A stretch of 46,656 bases of DNA from Rubellimicrobium sp. (GTDB lineage Bacteria > Pseudomonadota > Alphaproteobacteria > Rhodobacterales > Rhodobacteraceae): NCBI GenBank assembly GCA_019454835.1, contig JACFNP010000026.1, positions 1 through 46,656 of the forward strand, in the 5' to 3' direction. The notes beneath the pieces are model-generated. The model ran no database searches. It was not told where the DNA came from and worked only from the letters and a program-made list of their open reading frames with translations. Of this stretch, positions 16,314 to 23,716 are shown piece by piece. Every line of letters starts with the position of its first letter. Position 1 is the stretch's first letter. The translations under genes were made by a program, and so were the position numbers.

Positions 16314-18172
16314 GCGGCATCTGCGGCATCTTCCGCCTTGACGGCGGCCCGCCCGAGGGCGCGGGCGACATGCTGGACAAGCTGGCCACGCGCGGGCCGG
16401 ACGGCAGCCACCTGTGGCAGGACGGCGACGCCGCGCTGGGCCATGCGGCGCTGCATTCGACGCCCGAAAGCCTGCATGAAACCCTGCCGCTGCATCATGC
16501 CCCTTCCGGCTGCACCATCACCGCCGACATCCGGCTGGACAACCGCGACGAGCTGATCGTGGCGCTGGACCTGCCCGCCGGGCGCATCATCGGCGACGGC
16601 GAGATCGCGCTGCACGCATGGCTGCGCTGGGGCGAGGATTGTCCGAACCACCTGCTCGGCGATTTCGCCTTCGTCATCCACGACGCGCGCAAGGGCCTGC
16701 TGTTCGGCGCCCGCGACCAGACCGGGATGAAGCAGCTCATCCATGCCCATGTGCCGGGGCGGGTCTTTGCCTTTGCGTCCGAACCCGAGGCGGTGATCCG
16801 CGCCCATGGCATCCCGCGCCGCATCAACGAGGCCCGCATTGCCGACTTTCTGGAAGATTACCTTGAGGGCGTCGATTACACCTCAACCTTCTTTCAGGGC
16901 GTGTCCCGCCTGCCGCCCGCGCACCGGCTGACGGTGACGCGCGAGGGGCTGACGATCTCACGCTACTGGACCCTGACGCCGGGGCCGGAACTGAAGCTGC
17001 GCTCGGACCGCGACTATGCCGAGGCGTTCCTTGAGGTCTTCACCCGCGCCGTGCGCGCCCGGCTGCGCGCCCCCGACCCGGTCGGGTCGATGCTGTCGGG
17101 GGGGATGGATTCGGGCTCGGTCGTCGCGGTCGCCGCGCGCGAACTGGCGGCGCAGGGGCGCGGGCCGCTGCACACGTTTTCCTGCCTCGGGCCGGACCCG
17201 GAAACGGATGTCGAAACCCGCACCGCGCTGGCCGCCATTGCGGGCGTGCCGGGGCTGGAGCCGCATGTCGCCGACTACACCCGACTTGACCCCTGGATGG
17301 ACGACCTCATCCGCCTGACGCGCGGGGTGGCCGAACCCTTCGACGCGCATATGGTCCTGCCGCGCATGGCCTATCTGATGGCGCGGCAGGCGGGGGCGCG
17401 GGTCGTGCTCGACGGCGTCGGCGGCGACAATGCGCTGTCATCGAGCGGGCGGCTGACCCGGCTGATCCGACGCGGGCGATGGATCACTGCCTGGCACGAG
17501 GCGGGCGGCATGGCGCATTACTGGCGCTGGCACCGCAAGGGGTTCCTGCGGCAGTCGATAAGGCAGGCGCTGGTCCCCGACGTGGCCCGCCACCTGCGCC
17601 GCCGCTGGCAGGACCGGCGCGAGGATGATGCGCCCGACCGGGGGTTACTGTCACCCGATTTCGCGCGCGAGATCGGGCTGGCCTCGCGCAAGCGGGCGTT
17701 CCGCGCCCTGCGCCCGCCGGGAACCCTGTCCGCCGCCGAGGCCCGCGCGGCGGCCTTTACCCATACGTTCGAGATCGTGGGCCGCGAACGCTACGACCGC
17801 GTCGCGTCCGAACAGGGGATCGAGCCGCGCGACCCCTACCACGACCGCCGTGTCGTCGAACTGGCCCTGCGCCTGCCCGACGCGCAGGTCGGCGGCGGCG
17901 GCTGGCACAAGATGATCGCCCGGCAGGCGATGGAGGGGCTGCTGCCCGACGAGGTGCGCTGGCGGGTCGGGAAGGAGCATGTCGGCGGGCGGTATATCGT
18001 AGCGTTGATGGAGGCTGTGGGCGAGGTGCAACGGGACGGCGTCGCACGGTTCTTGCGCGCAGAACCGGATGGACAGAATGGCGGGCGCGATGTAGCCAGG
18101 CGATTGGGTGAAATGACCTTGGTTGCGTGGTGTGCGCGGCTTGAAGGCTTGGTAGAGCAGAGTGGGGGTTAA
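16310..18172 (+). CDS. Asparagine-synthase-like protein, probable lasso-type peptide cyclase
   Basis: The 620-residue protein has a glutaminase-like N-domain (1-225) and an ATP-pyrophosphatase synthase domain. The PP-loop is SGGMDS (263-268), and GVGGDNAL (369-376) is the second nucleotide site. True AsnB begins MCGI, with Cys2 as the glutaminase nucleophile; here the start is MSGICGIF, with Ser at position 2 and Cys shifted to 4. Loss of Cys2 is typical of lasso cyclases, which adenylate an Asp/Glu side chain and close it onto the peptide N-terminus. The surrounding exporter, nucleotidyltransferase and precursor-like gene favour that role. The last ~60 codons show distinctly lower G/C at third positions than the rest. 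Confidence 0.85.
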   Translation: MSGICGIFRLDGGPPEGAGDMLDKLATRGPDGSHLWQDGDAALGHAALHSTPESLHETLPLHHAPSGCTITADIRLDNRDELIVALDLPAGRIIGDGEIALHAWLRWGEDCPNHLLGDFAFVIHDARKGLLFGARDQTGMKQLIHAHVPGRVFAFASEPEAVIRAHGIPRRINEARIADFLEDYLEGVDYTSTFFQGVSRLPPAHRLTVTREGLTISRYWTLTPGPELKLRSDRDYAEAFLEVFTRAVRARLRAPDPVGSMLSGGMDSGSVVAVAARELAAQGRGPLHTFSCLGPDPETDVETRTALAAIAGVPGLEPHVADYTRLDPWMDDLIRLTRGVAEPFDAHMVLPRMAYLMARQAGARVVLDGVGGDNALSSSGRLTRLIRRGRWITAWHEAGGMAHYWRWHRKGFLRQSIRQALVPDVARHLRRRWQDRREDDAPDRGLLSPDFAREIGLASRKRAFRALRPPGTLSAAEARAAAFTHTFEIVGRERYDRVASEQGIEPRDPYHDRRVVELALRLPDAQVGGGGWHKMIARQAMEGLLPDEVRWRVGKEHVGGRYIVALMEAVGEVQRDGVARFLRAEPDGQNGGRDVARRLGEMTLVAWCARLEGLVEQSGG

Positions 18173-18189
18173 CGGAGAAAACGGTTGAG

Positions 18190-18393
18190 ATGGCGCGTGT
18201 ATGGCAGGCGCCGGTGGTGCGTGTGTTCGGTGGCGCGGTGGAGTTGACGGCGAGTGGGTCGGGCCCGACGCAAGAGAGCCAAGCGAGTGTACAATATTCG
18301 ACGGATGGCAATCACACTTATGTGTGGGGACCACAATGCACTTCCCCGTCGGTTTGGGTTGACGGCCCTACGTGTAAGCCACACTACCCTTAA
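18190..18393 (+). CDS. Candidate lasso-like RiPP precursor peptide
   Basis: The 67-residue peptide starts 17 bp after the cyclase-like stop in the same direction. Its N-terminus reads MARVWQAPVVRVFGGAVELT, which aligns with the lasso leader pattern Y-x2-P-x-L-x3-G-x5-T: Trp5 for Tyr, Pro8, Val10, Gly14 and Thr20 fall at the right spacing. If cut after Ala21, with Thr at -2, the core begins Ser22 and has Glu29 at core position 8, the usual ring-closing residue (7-9). The 46-residue core would be unusually long; it has Cys50 and Cys62 and aromatic residues. GGAG lies about 12 bp upstream. GC3 is about 63%, far below the neighbours. Function is inferred from pattern and context. Confidence 0.7.
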   Translation: MARVWQAPVVRVFGGAVELTASGSGPTQESQASVQYSTDGNHTYVWGPQCTSPSVWVDGPTCKPHYP

Positions 18394-18504
18394 CCTACTG
18401 TTCGTGCAGGAATATATGAAGTCGCGCTACACTTAGCCGTGCAAGCGTGCAGTGGGTTGTTTCGCCCCGAATTCGTAATGACAATGCCGAAAGGCGTGCT
18501 CCCC

Positions 18505-18593
18505 CGTCATTGCGAGGAGGCGCAGCCGACGAAGCAACCTCGACGGCATCGCGCAAGCGGTCGGGGTTGCTTCGCCTTCGGCTCGCAATGACG
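18505..18593. repeat. Palindromic repeat, copy 4
   Basis: A full element with good arms lies between the convergent precursor and amidase genes. The 110 bp before it (18394-18504) holds only a weak stem (TGCA-AGCG-TGCA at 18440-18451) and no gene. Confidence 0.9.
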
Positions 18594-18618
18594 AGATACC
18601 GCATCACCCCATACTGCG

Positions 18619-19860
18619 TCACCCCCCCGCCAGCCGGGCCTCGCCGTCCAGCCAGGTCTCCAGCGCGGCGGTGATGCCTGCGACCAGCACGGCGCGGCCT
18701 TCGGCGGTGGACAGCACCGCGCGGTCGCGGTCGTCGGACAGGAAGCCGGTCTCGACCAGCACCGAGGCGAAATCGGCGGCCTCGAGCACAGCAAGCTGCG
18801 CCGCCCGTCGGGGATGCGAATTCAGCCGCGCCCCGGCGTCGCGCAGGCCCGCGACCAGTGCCGCCGCCAGCCGGTCGCTCCGGGGGGCGGTTTCCTGCCG
18901 GGCGAGGTCCATCAGCGCGGTGGCTATGGCGTCTCCGGCATCCGTCAGGTCCACGCCCGCCAGCAGGTCGGCGCCGTCATGGCGTTCGGCCAGCCGGGCC
19001 GAGGCCCCGGCCTGTGCCTCGGCGGTCAGCGTGTAGATCGAGGCGCCGCGCGCCGCGTCCTCTTCCAGCGCGTCGGCATGAAGCGAGACCAGCGCCACCG
19101 CCCCGGCGGCGCGGGCCAGCGTCATGCGGGTCTGGAGCGGCACGAAATCGTCGCCGTCACGGGTCAGCACCGCGCGCAGCCGACCGCTGCGGTTGACGGA
19201 TTCGGCCAGTTCGCGGGCCAGCGCCAGCATGAGATCCGCCTCGGACAGGCCCTCGCGTTCGGCGCCGGGGTCGATGCCGCCATGGCCGGGGTCGATGGCG
19301 ATGACCGGCGGCCCGGCATCGGGCGCAGGCGCCGGGGTCACACCGGGTTGCAGGCGCGCGTCCGGGCCGGGATCGGACGGCGCACCGGCGCGGGCGGCGA
19401 AATCCGCCGCATCACCCGGCACCAGCACGGCGACCAGCCGCGCCGAATGATCGCCCGCGTCCTCGGCCATCTGCGCCGACAGCAGCCGCAGCGGCGCGGC
19501 CAGCGGCAGGGTCAGGCGGCTCCAGCCGGGGCGCAGGGTGACGATCCGCACGCCGTCGCCCAGCGTCTCGGGATCGACCCCGCGCCAGTCGAGTTCGGAA
19601 AAATCGACCCCCAGCCGCCGGGGCGCATCAAGCGTGAAGATGCGCCACGGCACCACCTGCGACAGCGCCAGCGTCAGGGTGAGGCCACCGTCCTCACCGC
19701 GCTCGATCCGGCTGGCGCCCGCGTCAAGCCGCGCGAGCGCGGTGAAATCCTGCGCCTGCACGGGGGGCGCAAGGACCAGCAGCAGCGCCAGGATGATCGC
19801 CCCGACCGGCCCGCCCATCACGAAGAAGGGATCGCCTCGACCCCGGCTTGAGTTCCGCAT
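18619..19860 (-). CDS. amiC: N-acetylmuramoyl-L-alanine amidase with AMIN domain
   Basis: This 413-residue periplasmic enzyme cleaves the peptide from muramic acid during cell separation. The signal peptide ends around PPVQAQ. An AMIN domain (about 40-130; VVPWRIFTLDAPRRLGVDF) targets the septum. The Amidase_3 domain begins with VIAIDPGHGGIDPGA, which carries the first zinc histidine, then SLHADALEEDAARG with the third and VETGFLSDD near the end with the catalytic glutamate region. The ATG at 19860 has AGGGG upstream; a later ATG at 19818 sits nearer the signal peptide. It diverges from the DsbA-like gene. Confidence 0.9.
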   Translation of the reverse strand: MRNSSRGRGDPFFVMGGPVGAIILALLLVLAPPVQAQDFTALARLDAGASRIERGEDGGLTLTLALSQVVPWRIFTLDAPRRLGVDFSELDWRGVDPETLGDGVRIVTLRPGWSRLTLPLAAPLRLLSAQMAEDAGDHSARLVAVLVPGDAADFAARAGAPSDPGPDARLQPGVTPAPAPDAGPPVIAIDPGHGGIDPGAEREGLSEADLMLALARELAESVNRSGRLRAVLTRDGDDFVPLQTRMTLARAAGAVALVSLHADALEEDAARGASIYTLTAEAQAGASARLAERHDGADLLAGVDLTDAGDAIATALMDLARQETAPRSDRLAAALVAGLRDAGARLNSHPRRAAQLAVLEAADFASVLVETGFLSDDRDRAVLSTAEGRAVLVAGITAALETWLDGEARLAGG

Positions 19861-19974
19861 ATGCCCGCCCCTATGGTGGCTGCGTATCTGCCCGCCCCGC
19901 GCGCGCCGCGTCAACCGGGGGCCTGCGGGCAGCCTGTCAGAATCACGTCACCGGACCTGCATCAGAGGATCGCC

Positions 19975-20775
19975 ATGTCGCTTCGCTCCGCCCTCGCCGC
20001 CGCCGCCGCGATCACGCTTGCCCCGGCCCTGCCCGCATTCTCGCAAGGCGCGGCGGATGTGGAATCCTCGGGCGCGCTGACCAGCGGCGCCATGCAGATG
20101 AGCGATCAGGAACGGCTCGATTTCCGGGCCGAGATCCGGGCCTATCTGCTCGACAATCCCGAGGTCATCATGGAGGCGGTGAACCTTCTCGAGGCGCGCA
20201 AGCAGGAGGCGCAGGTCCGCGCCGACCTGGCGCTGGTCGCGGCCAATATCGACGTGCTGACCGATGACGGCTATTCCTTCGTCGGCGGCAACCCCGACGG
20301 CGACATCACCGTGGTCGAGTTCATGGACTACCGCTGCACCTTCTGCCGCCGCGCCTTTCCCGAGGTCGAGGAACTTGTGAACGCCGACGGCAACATCCGC
20401 TTCGTGGTAAAGGAATTCCCGATCCTCGGGCCGCAATCCGACCTGTCGGCGCGGTTCGCGCTGTCGGTGCAGGCGCTGCACGGCGATGCGGTCTACAAGG
20501 ACGTGCACGACGCGCTGATGCAGATGCAGACCGACTACACGCCCGAGACGCTCGCGCGGCTGGCCGAAGGCTTCGGACTGGACGCCGCCGCGATCGAGGC
20601 GGGCATGGACGCGCCGGGGATCGAGCGGATCATCGCCGCCAACCGCCTGCAGGCCGACAACCTGCGCATCACCGGCACGCCGACCTTCATCATCGGCGGG
20701 CGGATGGTGCGGGGCTATCTGCAACTGGACCAGATGGAGCAGATCGTCGCGGAAGAGCGCGAGATGGCGGGGTAA
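19975..20775 (+). CDS. DsbA-family thiol:disulfide oxidoreductase
   Basis: The 266-residue periplasmic protein has a signal peptide (1-24), a helical N-domain (about 45-90, DFRAEIRAYLLDNPEVIMEA) and a thioredoxin-fold DsbA domain with active site CTFC (Cys121-Cys124). The cis-proline loop is TGTPTFIIGGRMV near residue 240. The extra N-terminal helix region matches the Com1/BdbD-like DsbA proteins of alphaproteobacteria. It probably forms or repairs disulfides in exported proteins. Being near a candidate two-cysteine peptide may be chance; the strong amidase gene separates them. Confidence 0.9.
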   Translation: MSLRSALAAAAAITLAPALPAFSQGAADVESSGALTSGAMQMSDQERLDFRAEIRAYLLDNPEVIMEAVNLLEARKQEAQVRADLALVAANIDVLTDDGYSFVGGNPDGDITVVEFMDYRCTFCRRAFPEVEELVNADGNIRFVVKEFPILGPQSDLSARFALSVQALHGDAVYKDVHDALMQMQTDYTPETLARLAEGFGLDAAAIEAGMDAPGIERIIAANRLQADNLRITGTPTFIIGGRMVRGYLQLDQMEQIVAEEREMAG

Positions 20776-20840
20776 GGGGGCGGCGAGGTCCGTCCGGGTG
20801 CGCACCGTTCCGGCGCGTCATGGGGCGGGCCGTTCCGGTT

Positions 20841-20880
20841 CGTCATTGCGAGGAGCCGCAGGCGACGAAGCAATCCAGCC
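20841..20880. repeat. Half copy of the palindromic repeat
   Basis: Only the left arm survives (CGTCATTGCGAGGAGCCGC...GCAATCCAG). The expected right arm is replaced by unrelated GC-rich sequence, so it is a decayed or cut copy. Confidence 0.75.
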
Positions 20881-20940
20881 GCCGGACGGGAACCGGGGAT
20901 TGCGGCGGGCGCGGGGGGGCCTGTCACGCCGCAGTTTCCT

Positions 20941-21006
20941 CCAAATTTGGCAGAACAAATTTCCAGAAATTTGTTAGGGGCAGATGGTTAATTTCACGTT
21001 GAAATT
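20941..21006. repeat. Cluster of three AT-rich palindromes
   Basis: CCAAATTTGG (20941-20950), AACAAATTT-CCAG-AAATTTGTT (20954-20975) and AATTTCA-CGT-TGAAATT (20990-21006) lie within 66 bp of otherwise GC-rich DNA. They sit beyond the remnant ispG tail. They may be the old ispG terminator, operator sites or part of an attachment region. Confidence 0.7.
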
Positions 21007-21076
21007 CGGGGCCGCCCGCCAAATAATCCCGCCCTGTTCCCGATAAACCGACAAACGCGCCAAGCCCCGCTAGAGG

Positions 21077-21150
21077 TCACTCCCCCGCCTTCTCCGCCGC
21101 CTCTTCCTCGGCCGCCATCTGCGCCTCGATCCGGGCGGCGCGCTTTTCCA
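21077..21150 (-). pseudogene. Remnant duplicate of the ispG 3' end
   Basis: This minus-strand stretch encodes [20 protein letters not shown] followed by AGE and a stop. It matches the true ispG C-terminus, [20 protein letters not shown] then AGE. Positions 21080-21150 align to 22317-22387 with about 6 mismatches in 71 bases, at a constant offset of 1237. It has no start of its own and marks the far edge of an insertion into ispG. Confidence 0.85.
21080..21150. repeat. 71-bp direct repeat, left copy (attachment-like)
   Basis: The left member of a 71-bp direct repeat whose right member (22317-22387) is the 3' end of ispG. Similarity stops at CGCTTTTCCA on the element side. Repeats of a gene end around foreign DNA are the classic mark of site-specific integration, but no integrase is seen. 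Confidence 0.8.
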
Positions 21151-21156
21151 TAGAAT

Positions 21157-22149
21157 CTAATATTCTTGAGTGATCTCCGCCAATGGCCGCTCGCCGAGAA
21201 CCGAATACCTGCGCCGATCAAGATCATCCAACAGCGCCCACAACGCGGCGGGCCATGAAACTCCCTTGTTGGATAGGTCTTGCATTTTTACTCGAAGCTG
21301 ATTGACATGTACTTGCCGCTTGCCGTGCAAGTATTGATAAATGTCAATTAACCCATTCTTCACGAAGCGAGTTATCTTATCTTGCTCCCTACACACAAAA
21401 TATAAATAGCACCCAGCTCCTAGAAAAATAAACCCAGCTCCAGCCACACCATTGCTATAGTGTGATTGATTTAAGCCAAAATAGGCCAGCGCGATAAGCG
21501 CTGATCCAGCCACCGCCCATGCAAGGTCCGACCTGAAGTTCTCCCTTCCATCAAACAGTAAAGAGAACTCCTCTTGCATCCAATACGGGAACCTCACAAG
21601 ACGGTGTGGGTTATGTATTATACGCCCAAGATTATTTGCGACCACATGATCCACAAATAACCTCACGAACAATTCGTCGATAAAGCGTGATCGAAAACTA
21701 CTCGCCATGTAACCCGTCAAAATGCGGCTTAATCCATCAATATCAATGTTAAACTGCGTTCCCTCACGCACAGCCTTAAGTAAATCACTTGGACGTTCAA
21801 CATACATTATTCTTAGCGATTCTTCAATCTCCTCTGCCGACATCCCAGCCACCGGCTTGAGTTGACCAAATACTCTCCAGTGAAAGATTGAGCTGATAGC
21901 CCGGTCAATAACCTGGCGCGCCGATTTGATAGCGCTCTCAGCCTCGTCAGACGCTGCATCGACATTCATTTCCCCCAAATCATCTGCGATTCGACTTAGC
22001 ACCCACCACTTTATATTTGTGCTTTCTGATCTCGCCTCAGCCTCAGATAGTTCCAACGGTGCTGTTTTCGGAAGCACTGACGTCAGCTTCACTTGGCTTT
22101 CAATTAAGGTATCGTATGATAACTGACAGTTGTTTTTCTTGTTTTCCAA
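21157..22149 (-). CDS. Unrecognised two-TM protein on an inserted AT-rich segment
   Basis: I do not recognise this 330-residue protein. It has a polar, mostly helical N-terminal part (1-205), two adjacent hydrophobic segments (about 209-226, AWAVAGSALIALAYFGL, and 233-252, GVAGAGFIFLGAGCYLYFV), and a charged C-terminal helix region (255-330). The start is TTG at 22149 with GGAGG about eight bases upstream. Its codon usage and AT content are sharply unlike the neighbours, and it fills the segment between two copies of the ispG tail, so it is horizontally acquired. Cargo of this sort is often defence or host-interaction related, but nothing in the sequence proves that. Confidence 0.8.
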   Translation of the reverse strand: MENKKNNCQLSYDTLIESQVKLTSVLPKTAPLELSEAEARSESTNIKWWVLSRIADDLGEMNVDAASDEAESAIKSARQVIDRAISSIFHWRVFGQLKPVAGMSAEEIEESLRIMYVERPSDLLKAVREGTQFNIDIDGLSRILTGYMASSFRSRFIDELFVRLFVDHVVANNLGRIIHNPHRLVRFPYWMQEEFSLLFDGRENFRSDLAWAVAGSALIALAYFGLNQSHYSNGVAGAGFIFLGAGCYLYFVCREQDKITRFVKNGLIDIYQYLHGKRQVHVNQLRVKMQDLSNKGVSWPAALWALLDDLDRRRYSVLGERPLAEITQEY

Positions 22150-22313
22150 AACCCCGCCTCCAGAACGCTAGCCACCTACCCAGAGAGAGGGGCAACCTAC
22201 TGCAACCTTATGCCCACTCCACAGTAAGGCTTAGCGCCGCTCTTCAGGCAACGATACCAATATAATAAACTCCAGGGAAACATACTATTACCCCCTTAAT
22301 ATACTGACAGCCC
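22150..22313 (-). promoter_or_regulatory. AT-rich leader of the inserted gene
   Basis: The 164 bp between ispG and the inserted gene is A/T-rich, with minus-strand stretches such as TTTATTATATTGG at about 22258-22270 that could provide a -10 region. It probably holds the gene's own promoter. No exact start can be named. Confidence 0.4.
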
Positions 22314-23459
22314 CTACTCGCCCGCCTGCTCCGCCGCCTCGGCCTCGGCGGCCATCTGCGCCTCGATCTGGGCGGCGCGCTTTTCCACCAGGCCTACGAT
22401 ATGGTCGATCATGCCCTCGTTGTCGGCGCGGTGGTCCTGCTTGCCCGCCAGATAGATCATGCCGTGCCCGGCGCCGCCGCCGGTAAAGCCCACGTCGGTC
22501 ATCAGCGCCTCGCCCGGCCCGTTCACGACGCAGCCGATGATCGACAGGCTCATCGGGGTGCGGATATGTTCGAGCCGCTTTTCCAGAACCTGCACCGTGC
22601 CGATCACGTCGAACCCCTGCCGCGCGCAGGAGGGGCAGGAGATGATGTTCACCCCCCGGTGCCGCAGGCCCAGCGTCTTGAGGATTTCAAAGCCGACCTT
22701 CACCTCTTCGACCAGATCGGCGGACAGGCTGACCCGCAAGGTATCGCCGATCCCGGCCCAGAGCAGGCTGCCAAGGCCGATGGCCGATTTCACCGTGCCC
22801 GACTGCAGGCCCCCGGCCTCGGTGATGCCCAGATGCAGCGGCGCGTCGGTGGCATCGGCGAGCTTGTGATAGGCGGCGACGGCCATGAAGGGGTCCGACG
22901 CCTTCACGGAAATCTTGAACTCGTGAAAGTCGTTGTCTTCCAGCAGCTTGATGTGATCGAGGCCCGATTCCACCATCGCGTCGGGGCAGGGTTCGCCGTA
23001 TTTGTCGAGCAGGTGCTTTTCCAGACTGCCCGCGTTCACGCCGATGCGCATGGAACAGCCGTGGTCGCGCGCGGCGCGCACCACTTCGGCGACGCGCTTT
23101 GCGTTGCCGATGTTGCCGGGGTTGATGCGCAGGCAGGCGGCGCCCGATTCAGCGGCCTCGATGGCGCGTTTGTAGTGGAAATGGATGTCGGCGACGATCG
23201 GCACCGGGCTTTCGCGGGTAATTTCACGCAGGGCACGGGTGGAGTCCTCGTCCGGGGTGGACACGCGCACGATGTCGGCCCCGGCATCCGCCGCCCGGAT
23301 GATCTGGTCGAGCGTGCCCTTCACGTCGGTGGTCAGCGTGTTGGTCATGGTCTGCACCGAGATCGGCGCGTCGCCACCCACCGGCACCTTGCCCACCATG
23401 ATCTGCCGCGACTTGCGACGTTCGATGTTGCGCCACGGGCGAAGCGGATTGTGCGACAT
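22314..23459 (-). CDS. ispG: 4-hydroxy-3-methylbut-2-enyl-diphosphate synthase
   Basis: This 381-residue enzyme makes HMBPP in the MEP isoprenoid pathway. The [4Fe-4S] ligands Cys275, Cys278 and Cys310 appear in [10 protein letters not shown] and [11 protein letters not shown], with the catalytic-site Glu at 317. The TIM-barrel half begins with [13 protein letters not shown] and includes INPGNIG. The start [17 protein letters not shown] is typical for alphaproteobacteria. Its last ~24 codons are the right copy of the 71-bp direct repeat and, if the adjacent segment is an integrated element, were supplied by it. The gene stays intact and full length. Confidence 0.95.
   Translation of the reverse strand: MSHNPLRPWRNIERRKSRQIMVGKVPVGGDAPISVQTMTNTLTTDVKGTLDQIIRAADAGADIVRVSTPDEDSTRALREITRESPVPIVADIHFHYKRAIEAAESGAACLRINPGNIGNAKRVAEVVRAARDHGCSMRIGVNAGSLEKHLLDKYGEPCPDAMVESGLDHIKLLEDNDFHEFKISVKASDPFMAVAAYHKLADATDAPLHLGITEAGGLQSGTVKSAIGLGSLLWAGIGDTLRVSLSADLVEEVKVGFEILKTLGLRHRGVNIISCPSCARQGFDVIGTVQVLEKRLEHIRTPMSLSIIGCVVNGPGEALMTDVGFTGGGAGHGMIYLAGKQDHRADNEGMIDHIVGLVEKRAAQIEAQMAAEAEAAEQAGE
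22317..22387. repeat. 71-bp direct repeat, right copy (inside ispG)
   Basis: The counterpart of 21080-21150, forming the current 3' end of ispG. About 91% identity between the two copies shows they are not a fresh duplication, or that the element arrived with its own version of the gene end. Confidence 0.8.
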
Positions 23460-23556
23460 GGGATGCGCCTTTCTGGATCACCTTCCCCTAGGCCCGTCGG
23501 CCCGCGCGGGCAAGGGCGGCGCGGCGCCGTCGGGTTGTCGGCTGCATGGCATCTTC

Positions 23557-23649
23557 CGTCATTGCGAGGAGCCGAAGGCGACGAAGCAACCCCGAGGGCA
23601 TTGCGTGAGCGGTCGAGGTTGCTTCGGCTTCACCTCCTCGCAATGACGG
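23557..23649. repeat. Palindromic repeat, copy 5
   Basis: A full element between the RodZ-like gene and ispG (same strand). Its loop is slightly longer than usual (93 bp in all). Confidence 0.9.
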
Positions 23650-23716
23650 AAGATGCCGTGCGCCCGATGGCCCCGTCCATACCGCGCAAAGGTGAAGATT
23701 TCCCTGCGCGCCGCGT

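Noticed and set aside
16310-18172. Ordinary glutamine-dependent asparagine synthetase
   Set aside because: The MCGI start is missing, and the gene is embedded with an exporter, a nucleotidyltransferase and a precursor-like peptide gene.
18254-18436. Second small peptide overlapping the precursor in another frame
   Set aside because: It is very basic, has no leader motif or ribosome site, and would overlap most of the better candidate.
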